NCBI RefSeq assembly: GCF_001956915.1 | Contig: NZ_MLJO01000007.1 | Coordinates: 1-64,000 of the forward strand | Length of the DNA stretch: 64,000 nt | Source: Intrasporangium flavum | GTDB taxonomy: Bacteria > Actinomycetota > Actinomycetes > Actinomycetales > Dermatophilaceae | Reading direction: 5' to 3' | Shown here: piece by piece, positions 57,467 through 64,000 of the stretch | Layout of the letters: every line of letters starts with the position of its first letter | How positions within the stretch are numbered: position 1 is the stretch's first letter | Notes under the pieces: generated by a model | Databases searched by the model: none | The model's input: only the letters and a program-made list of their open reading frames with translations | What the model was told of the DNA's origin: nothing | Translations under genes and position numbers: made by a program

Positions 57467-58507
57467 TCAGGCCGTGCCGGCGACCTCCGGCGCGGCGATG
57501 TCGGTGGCCGCAGCATCGGTCGACGCCCGCGCCACCCAGCCCCGCTCGTGGGCGGCCCACCCGAGCTGGATGCGCGTCGTGGACCCGGTCGCGTCCATGA
57601 GCGACCTGACGCGCCGCTGCACCGTGCGAAGCCCGACGTCGAGCTGGCGCGCGACCCGCGCGTCGGAGGCACCGGCGAGCAGCAGCGAGAGCACCTGGAG
57701 GTCGAACTCGTCCGGCCCCGAGTGCATCTCGACGATGTCGTCGGCGTCGGGCGTCGACAGGACGAGCGGCCACGCGTCGCGCCACACCGACTCGAACAGC
57801 GCCACCAGTGAACCCACGAGTCCGGCGGCGTGGATGACGAGGGCAGACGGCTCGGCCCCCTCGACGTCGAGCGGCACGAGGGCGGTGCGTCCGTCGGCGA
57901 TGACGAGCTTGGTGGGCACGCGCTCGACGACGCGCACCTCCTCCTCCCGACGCAGCACGGCCGCGACGTTCGCCTGCGGCTCGTGCTCGAGGACGTCGCG
58001 CTCGAGCACCACCCGGTACCGGACGCCGCGCGCCGTGGCGATGTCCTCGGCCGAGTTCTCGTCGGCCGTGACGACCGCCGGCCGGTCGGTGACGAACGCG
58101 CAGACCTCCGACACGGCCCCGAGCTGCAGCTGGTGGAAGCGCTGACCGACCGCGCCGGCGCCGATGACGACCTCCACGAGGTCGTGGACGTCGACGGAGG
58201 CCTCGGTGCGGTGGGCCTCGGCGAGCCGGGCTGCGGCGAGCTCGGCCTGCTCGAGCTCGTGGCGCCGGTCGTTGACGATGGCGCGGAGCGCGACACCGGG
58301 CGGTGCCGCGACCCAGCGGCCCGGCGCCACCGCCGACTCGGCGACGAGACCGCGGGCCCGGAGCGCGAGCACGGCCTGCTCGACGTCGGCGTCGGGCATC
58401 GTGCACCGACGCGCGAGGTCGGCCAGCCCGGTCGCGCCGAGCCCGACGAGCGTCCGGTAGACCGTCGCCTCCTCCGGCGAGAACCCGAGGGCGCCGAGCA
58501 CCTCCAC
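57467..58507 (-). CDS. TrmB-like / LuxR-type HTH regulator
   Basis: A 346-residue transcription factor with two DNA-binding modules: an N-terminal TrmB-like winged helix (FSPEEATVYRTLVGLGATGL) and a C-terminal LuxR helix-turn-helix (LQVLSLLLAGASDARVARQL, then VGLRTVQRRVRSLM). The middle ~150 residues are a possible ligand or PLD-like region. GGGGAGG precedes GTG 58507. This architecture is common in actinobacteria next to secreted-protease genes; here it is divergent from the subtilase at 58842, which it may control. Confidence 0.83.
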   Translation of the reverse strand: MEVLGALGFSPEEATVYRTLVGLGATGLADLARRCTMPDADVEQAVLALRARGLVAESAVAPGRWVAAPPGVALRAIVNDRRHELEQAELAAARLAEAHRTEASVDVHDLVEVVIGAGAVGQRFHQLQLGAVSEVCAFVTDRPAVVTADENSAEDIATARGVRYRVVLERDVLEHEPQANVAAVLRREEEVRVVERVPTKLVIADGRTALVPLDVEGAEPSALVIHAAGLVGSLVALFESVWRDAWPLVLSTPDADDIVEMHSGPDEFDLQVLSLLLAGASDARVARQLDVGLRTVQRRVRSLMDATGSTTRIQLGWAAHERGWVARASTDAAATDIAAPEVAGTA

Positions 58508-58841
58508 GTCGCTGCCTCCCCACCGGCCGCGTGGGTGCGCGGCCGCGTCTCCGCGTCTCCATGCCGTGAGGACGGTGGCAACACCTCGGGGACCTGCACT
58601 CGCGACCACGGCGTCAGTAGACCCGCGGCCCTCGAGGGGCGGGTCACCCCGCCGGTGGCGGACCCCCGCCATGGCGCACAACCGCCGCCTGCCATTGTTC
58701 CGCAGACCGGGTCACATCGGCACATTGGGGCGCACGCCGGACGTTCCCCCGTCCGGCCACGCCGGGCTCTCCCCGTCCGGCGCCCCGAGCCGCGCGGGCC
58801 CGATCAGGCGGGCCCGCGCACCCACCCCCTTCGGAGGACTC
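58508..58841. other. Divergent promoter gap between regulator and subtilase
   Basis: 334 bp with no gene that I can support. It is the shared control region of the regulator and the protease. GGAGG at 58833-58837 is the protease ribosome binding site. TTGTTCCGCAGACCGGG around 58694 is one of the few less GC-rich patches. I found no clear symmetrical operator. Confidence 0.45.
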
Positions 58842-61800
58842 ATGCGCCCCAACTGGCGTACCACCCTGGGAGCAGCCACGGCGGCGGTACTCGCCGCGAC
58901 GGCTGCGGCCCCGACCCAGGCCCTCGGCCAGGGATCACCCGGCGCGGGCGACCGCGACCGTCCGATCGTCGGATCGGCCGCATGGTCGGCCGGCGCCGCC
59001 GCCACCAACGCCGCCGCCCAGCGCCCCAGGACCGTCACGCTCGTCACCGGCGACCGCGTCGTCGTCACCGGCGCGGGCACCGAATCGCCCTCTGCCACGG
59101 TGCTGCCCGACGCCGACGGCACCGTCCCGACGGTCGAGACCCGACGCGTCGGGCGCGACCTCTACGTCTACCCGGAGAGCGCGGCCGCGGCCCTCGCCGC
59201 CGGACGCGTAGACGACGAGCTCTTCAACGTGACGGGCCTCGTCGCGCAGGGCTACGACGACGCGTCGACGCAGAGCCTGCCCATCATCGTCGGCTACACC
59301 GGCGGCGTCGACGTCGCGCGCAGCGCGCCCGCCACCCCGCGCGGCGCGGCGAAGAAGCGCACGCTCCGGTCCATCGGCGCCGTTGCCATGGCCACCGACA
59401 AGGCGAAGGCGAAGGACTTCTGGGCCGACGCGTCGAGCCGGGCCACCCCGGCCGGCGCCCGCGTCGCGAAGGTGTGGCTAGACCGCAAGGTCAGCGCGAG
59501 CCTCGAGGAGTCGACGAAGCAGGTCGACGCCCCGCAGGCGTGGGCGGCGGGCCTGACCGGCACCGGCACCACGGTCGCCGTCCTCGACACCGGCGTCGAC
59601 GGCGCGCACCCCGACCTCGCCGGCCGCGTCAAGGCCTCCCAGGACTTCACCGGCTCCTACGGCGGCGCGCTGTCCGACCCCGACGGCCACGGCACGCACA
59701 CGGCCTCGACCGTCGGTGGCTCCGGCGCGGCGAGCGGCGGGCGGGAGAGGGGCGTCGCGCCCGGCACCGACCTGCTCATCGGCAAGGTCCTCGACGACTA
59801 CGGCTCGGGCTCCTACTCCGGGATCATCGCCGGCATGGAGTGGGCCGTCGGCCAGCACGCCGACGTCGTGTCGATGAGCCTCGGCAGCAACGGCCCCGTG
59901 GGCGACTGCACCGACCCGCTGTCGACTGCCGCCCAGCAGCTGTCGACGACGAGCACGAGCCTGTTCGTCATCGCCGCCGGCAACACCGGCCCGGGCACCA
60001 ACACGGTCTCGGCCCCGGCGTGCGCGCCCGCCGTCCTGTCGGTCGGCGCGGTCGACAGCGCGGACCAGACCGCGTGGTTCTCCAGCCGCGGCCCGGCCGC
60101 GTTCACGCACACCCTCAAGCCCGAGATCGCCGCCCCGGGCGTCGCGGTGCTCGCGGCCCGCTCCGGTGGCCGTGGCGACGACGCGTACGTCGCCATGTCG
60201 GGCACGTCGATGGCCACACCGCACGTCGCCGGCGCCGCCGCCGTCGTCAAGCAGGCCCACCCGTCGTGGACCGGAGCGCAGCTCAAGGCCGCGCTCGTCT
60301 CCACGGCGGAGTCGTCCGTGCCGGGCGACGTGCGCGAGGTCGGCGCCGGGCGCCTCGACGTGTTCGCCGCGACCAAGGCGACCGTCACGAGCGGGGCGGT
60401 CCAGGCCGGCAGCTTCGACTGGCCGCACACGGCGGCGCAGCGCACCACGGTCGACGTGCCGTTCACCAACCTCGGCGACACCCCGACCACCCTGTCGCTC
60501 AAGGTCGCCGGCCTCGTCGGCGACGACGGCAGCGCGCTCAAGACGGCCGACGTCACGCTCAACACCTCGACGCTGACCGTCCCGGCACACGGCACGGCGT
60601 CGGTCCCGCTCGCCGTCGACCCGTCGGTCAGGCTGACCGCCGCGCAGTACGGCGACGTCACCGGCCGCGTCCTCGCCACGACGGCCGACGGCACCACGGT
60701 GTCGACGCCGTTCGCGATGTACGTCCAGCCCGAGACGGTGACGCTGACGCTGCGGCTCACCGACCGCCTCGGCCACGCGGCCGCGGGCACCTCGAGCGTC
60801 GACGTCGTCAACACCGACTCGCCCCGCGGCGAGCGCCGGTACAACAACGGCCAGGCCGAGCAGACGTACGCGATCCGCCCCGGCACGTACCTGCTGTCGG
60901 CGTTCGTCCAGTCCCCAGACGGCGACGCCGCCGCGCCGACCCTCGACTCGATGGCGTACTTCGCGCGCCCCGAGATCCAGATCACGGGCGACACGACGAT
61001 CGACTTCGACGCGCGCCAGGCGCACCTCGTGTCGGTCAAGACCGACCGGCCGAGCGTGGCCCGGGCCTCGGTGCTCTCCTTCACCCGCCAGTGGGACGAC
61101 GTGTGGGTGCACGCCGGCTCGATGCTGGCCGGCTCCACGGTCAGGGCCCTCTACGCCGACGTGCAGGGCAAGCCGAAGGCCGGCACGTGGGAGTTCGGCA
61201 TCAACCAGCGTGGCTACGCCCCCGCGGTGACCTCCATGACCGCGGGTGCCGCGACGCTGCACCCGACCGCGCCCGAGGTGACGGCAGCGGGCCTCGACGG
61301 CACCGGCAGCGCGCCGCTCGTGGACGCCGGTGCCGGCACGGCGTCCGACCTGACGGCCGAGAAGGTCGGCGGCAAGGTGGCGCTCGTGCGCCTCGCCTCG
61401 CCGACGGGCAACCTCACGTCCGCGATGGTCAACGCCGTCAAGGCGTCCGGCGCCAAGGGTCTGCTGCTCTACCGCCCGGCGACCGGACGGTGGGCTCCGG
61501 CCCTGGGCTTCCCGGCGGTCTCGGTCGCGGCGTACAGCCTGCCGATGGCCGAGGGTGACGCGCTGCGTGCCGCCCTGGCGTCGGCGCCCGGCAACACGCT
61601 CACCCTGTCGTGGCAGGCCACGGCGCGCAGCCCGTACGTCTACACCCTCGGCTTCACCGAGTCGACGCCGTTCACGAGCGACAAGACGTACGTCGTGCAC
61701 GACAAGAGCCTCGGCCGCACCGACGCGACGTACACGGCCATGGGCGTCGACACGGCGTTCGTCGACGGGGTGAGCGTGCGGCGCCCGAGCGGCTTCGGCT

Positions 61801-62660
61801 TCGGCGTCTCGACCTTCAGCAGCGTGCCCGTCCCGGGCCGGCGGAGCGAGTTCTACACCGACGGCGGCTCGCAGTTCGAGCAGTTCGTCATGTCGAGCCT
61901 GCCGTTCGGCGAGGCGATGCTCGGCACGTGGCACGGCTACCCGGCCGGCAGCGTCCGTACCGAGGCCTGGCACGGCGGCGTCGTCGGCCCGACCGCGATC
62001 CAGGACGAGGACGGCGCAGAGCAGCTGACCGCCGAGCGGCAGGGTGACCTCATGGGCTTCGCGCCGCAGCTCTACGGCGACGACTGGGGCCACGTGGCGC
62101 AGCCGGGCAGCTTCGGCGACGGCGGGTCGCTGGAGATGCGCCGCGACGGCGAGGTCATCGGCACGAGCCCCTGGCCGTCCGGCGTCTTCGAGGTGCCGGC
62201 GGGCGACTCGCGCTACGAGCTGACGCTGCGCCAGTCGAAGTTCCCGTCGTCGGCCCCGGCGTGGCGGCGCTCGATGCAGGTGACGACGACGTGGGGCTTC
62301 CACTCCCACCTCGAGCCGGACGTCTTCTCGCGCGGCCTGCCGCTGCTCTTCCCGCGGGTCACGCTGCCCGAGGACGGCATGAAGACGCTGCCGGCCGCCG
62401 CCGGCCAGGTCCTGCCGGTGCGCGTCACCGGTCACGCCGGTTACACGCCGGGCGCCATCGCGTCGGTCGAGGCGGCGACGTCCTACGACGGCGGCACCAC
62501 GTGGACCGATGCCGCGGTGCGGCACACGGGTGACGCGTGGAGCGCGGTCGTCGACCACACCGGCGCGTCGGGCAAGACCGTCGCCCTCCGCGTCACGGTC
62601 ACCGACGTCACCGGCGCCACGGTCACGCAGGTGACGCAGGCGGCGTACGTCGTGCGCTGA
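58842..62660 (+). CDS. Large secreted subtilisin-family (S8) serine peptidase
   Basis: A 1272-residue exported protease. A Sec signal (WRTTLGAATAAVLAATAAAP) and a propeptide of ~170 residues precede the catalytic domain. The triad is D249 (VLDTGVDG), H283 (GHGTHTAS) and S456 (GTSMATPH), with oxyanion Asn in IAAGNTGPG. After ~490 come beta-rich modules, a PA-like insert region near residues 830-910, and a C-terminal fibronectin-like part. It degrades extracellular protein. The divergent TrmB/LuxR-type gene is its probable regulator. Confidence 0.92.
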   Translation: MRPNWRTTLGAATAAVLAATAAAPTQALGQGSPGAGDRDRPIVGSAAWSAGAAATNAAAQRPRTVTLVTGDRVVVTGAGTESPSATVLPDADGTVPTVETRRVGRDLYVYPESAAAALAAGRVDDELFNVTGLVAQGYDDASTQSLPIIVGYTGGVDVARSAPATPRGAAKKRTLRSIGAVAMATDKAKAKDFWADASSRATPAGARVAKVWLDRKVSASLEESTKQVDAPQAWAAGLTGTGTTVAVLDTGVDGAHPDLAGRVKASQDFTGSYGGALSDPDGHGTHTASTVGGSGAASGGRERGVAPGTDLLIGKVLDDYGSGSYSGIIAGMEWAVGQHADVVSMSLGSNGPVGDCTDPLSTAAQQLSTTSTSLFVIAAGNTGPGTNTVSAPACAPAVLSVGAVDSADQTAWFSSRGPAAFTHTLKPEIAAPGVAVLAARSGGRGDDAYVAMSGTSMATPHVAGAAAVVKQAHPSWTGAQLKAALVSTAESSVPGDVREVGAGRLDVFAATKATVTSGAVQAGSFDWPHTAAQRTTVDVPFTNLGDTPTTLSLKVAGLVGDDGSALKTADVTLNTSTLTVPAHGTASVPLAVDPSVRLTAAQYGDVTGRVLATTADGTTVSTPFAMYVQPETVTLTLRLTDRLGHAAAGTSSVDVVNTDSPRGERRYNNGQAEQTYAIRPGTYLLSAFVQSPDGDAAAPTLDSMAYFARPEIQITGDTTIDFDARQAHLVSVKTDRPSVARASVLSFTRQWDDVWVHAGSMLAGSTVRALYADVQGKPKAGTWEFGINQRGYAPAVTSMTAGAATLHPTAPEVTAAGLDGTGSAPLVDAGAGTASDLTAEKVGGKVALVRLASPTGNLTSAMVNAVKASGAKGLLLYRPATGRWAPALGFPAVSVAAYSLPMAEGDALRAALASAPGNTLTLSWQATARSPYVYTLGFTESTPFTSDKTYVVHDKSLGRTDATYTAMGVDTAFVDGVSVRRPSGFGFGVSTFSSVPVPGRRSEFYTDGGSQFEQFVMSSLPFGEAMLGTWHGYPAGSVRTEAWHGGVVGPTAIQDEDGAEQLTAERQGDLMGFAPQLYGDDWGHVAQPGSFGDGGSLEMRRDGEVIGTSPWPSGVFEVPAGDSRYELTLRQSKFPSSAPAWRRSMQVTTTWGFHSHLEPDVFSRGLPLLFPRVTLPEDGMKTLPAAAGQVLPVRVTGHAGYTPGAIASVEAATSYDGGTTWTDAAVRHTGDAWSAVVDHTGASGKTVALRVTVTDVTGATVTQVTQAAYVVR

Positions 62661-62677
62661 CGGTTGGTGCTGGCAGC

Positions 62678-62715
62678 GAACCGCCCGGCTCCCCATGTGG
62701 GGGGTCGGGCGGTTC
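62678..62715. terminator. Hairpin terminator after the subtilase gene
   Basis: GAACCGCCCG and CGGGCGGTTC pair, with an inner CCCC/GGGG stem, 18 bp after the stop. It is flanked by GGCAG and CTGCC, which could extend the fold. There is a short CCGTCT but no long T-run. Confidence 0.75.
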
Positions 62716-62859
62716 CGTCTGCCACGCAAGGCTCGGCTTGGCGGCTGCTCCGCCGGTGCCTCACCGCGCCGGCGCACACCCAGGTGGCTTGTCGCGCCGC
62801 GCGGCGGTCACTGGGGCTGCGGCTGGGCGACGTGTGTCGCGCACCCCTGTCGACGCACT

Positions 62860-62865
62860 ACCGTC
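62860..62865 (+). promoter_or_regulatory. -10 box (TACCGT) of leaderless helicase gene
   Basis: TACCGT ends 6 nt before GTG 62872, in the same arrangement as the other leaderless genes. Confidence 0.45.
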
Positions 62866-62871
62866 AGGGGG

Positions 62872-64000
62872 TGAGCCAGCACAGCCCCGAGACCATGACC
62901 GCCGATCCCGAAGCCGAAGCCCCTCCTTCGGAGCCCGGTCGGACGGAGGGTGCGGCCGTCGAGGCGGAGACGAGCTTCGCGGACCTCGGGCTGGACGACA
63001 AGGTGCTCAAGGCGCTGCGCGACGTGGGCTACGAGCACCCGTCGCCGATCCAGGCCGCGACGATCCCGGCCCTGCTCGAGGGCCGCCACGTCGTCGGGCT
63101 GGCACAGACCGGCACGGGCAAGACGGCGGCGTTCGCCCTTCCGATCCTCAGCCGGCTCGACCTGAGGCAGAAGTCGCCGCAGGCGCTCATCCTCGCGCCT
63201 ACGCGTGAGCTGGCGCTGCAGGTGTGCGAGGCGTTCGAACGGTATGCCGCCCACCTCAAGGGCGTACACGTGCTGCCGGTCTACGGCGGGCAGGCCTACG
63301 GCGTGCAGCTGAGCGCGCTGCGCCGGGGCGTGCACATCGTCGTCGGTACGCCCGGCCGCATCATGGACCACCTCGACAAGGGGACGCTCGACCTGAGTGA
63401 GCTGCGCTTCCTCGTGCTCGACGAGGCCGACGAGATGCTCAAGATGGGCTTCGCCGAGGACGTCGAGACGATCCTGGCCGACACCCCGGACGACAAGCAC
63501 GTCGCACTCTTCTCGGCGACGATGCCCTCGCAGATCCGGCGCATCTCCAAGAAGTACCTGCACGACCCGGTCGAGATCACCGTCAAGTCCAAGACGTCCA
63601 CGGCACCGAACATCACCCAGCGCTACCTCACGGTGTCGTATCCGCAGAAGGTCGACGCCCTCACGCGCATCCTCGAGGTGGAGAACTTCGAGGGGATGAT
63701 CGTCTTCGTCCGCACGAAGAACGAGACCGAGACGCTGGCGGAGAAGCTCCGGGCGCGAGGCTTCTCGGCGATGGCGATCAACGGCGACATCGCCCAGAAC
63801 CAACGCGAGCGCACCGTCGAGCAGCTGAGGTCGGGAAAGCTCGACGTCCTCGTCGCGACCGACGTCGCGGCGCGCGGGCTCGACGTCGAGCGGATCAGCC
63901 ATGTCGTCAACTACGACATCCCGACCGACACCGAGTCCTACGTGCACCGGATCGGCCGCACCGGGCGCGCCGGGCGCAGCGGAGACGCGATCTCCTTCGT
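62872..64000 (+). CDS. DEAD-box RNA helicase, 3' end cut by window
   Basis: The first 376 codons of an ATP-dependent RNA helicase. Motifs in order: Q motif ([19 protein letters not shown]), I (AQTGTGKT), Ia (PTREL), GG, Ib (TPGR), II (DEAD in VLDEADEM), III (SAT), IV (MIVFVRTK), V ([11 protein letters not shown]), VI ([13 protein letters not shown]). It likely belongs to the DeaD/CsdA group with a long C-terminus, acting in ribosome assembly or mRNA decay. GTG 62872 was preferred for its -10 spacing; ATG 62896 is an alternative. The gene continues past 64000. Confidence 0.94.

Noticed and set aside
57830-62777. Very long frames over the subtilase gene on both strands (58 kb to 62.8 kb)
   Set aside because: Their translations are His/Arg/Gly-rich without domains, while the other frame has a signal peptide and an intact subtilisin triad.

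Overview
The DNA is very GC-rich. It carries monomeric-type isocitrate dehydrogenase, a SoxR-type MerR regulator, an actinobacterial Tad/Flp locus with an Ssd-type ATPase and a DUF4244 pilin-like protein, a PknG/GlnX/GlnH-like signalling trio, a mycothiol-type PIG-L deacetylase, a DUF222-HNH protein and several apparently leaderless genes. This points to an actinobacterium, most likely a Micrococcineae member such as Intrasporangiaceae (lineage is inference). The window looks chromosomal. I see no tRNA, rRNA, CRISPR array, insertion sequence or prophage.

Layout. 1-16.5 kb is mostly housekeeping: an MFS exporter (cut by the window edge), GNAT and serine-hydrolase genes, icd, a gluconate module (gntR divergent from gntK-gntP), SCP2 plus acyl-CoA dehydrogenase, a PIG-L deacetylase, topA, and a DODA-type dioxygenase. 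16.8-30.1 kb is one ten-gene operon, nine of whose genes are packed tightly: telA-like, an unknown helical protein, a CbxX-type AAA+ ATPase, a four-helix membrane sensor (GlnX-like), a solute-binding lipoprotein (GlnH-like), a second unknown helical protein, a PknG-like kinase with zinc ribbons and TPRs, a PP2C phosphatase with zinc ribbons, a VWA protein, and a zinc-ribbon FHA protein. It reads as a complete sense-phosphorylate-dephosphorylate-read-out circuit joined to Ter/Tel-type stress components. It is the most interesting system here.

30.2-36.1 kb holds a methyltransferase, a P-loop kinase, soxR, two secreted proteins, and a scar where the 5' part of an AfsR/SARP regulator gene is joined to the last third of cysW. 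That scar is followed by intact cysA and an Rrf2 regulator. 36.2-40.8 kb is the Tad pilus locus (ssd-tadA-tadB-tadC-DUF4244-tadE-tadE-like), followed by an ~830 bp stretch with hairpins but no gene. 41.6-50.8 kb holds a degenerate Fic protein, an acyltransferase, a ferric-reductase-like flavocytochrome, trpS behind a Trp attenuator, a nucleotidyltransferase, PlsC, PhoD and a GNAT. 51-64 kb holds acs, a META-domain protein, a second acyltransferase, a DUF222-HNH protein divergent from a ribbon-helix-helix protein, a TrmB/LuxR-type regulator divergent from a large secreted subtilase, and the 5' part of a DEAD-box helicase.

Two patterns recur. Many starts lie 6-7 nt after a TANNNT-like -10 box, as expected for leaderless mRNAs. 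Short GC-rich tandem repeats (9-51 bp) occur at gene ends, in linkers and between genes.
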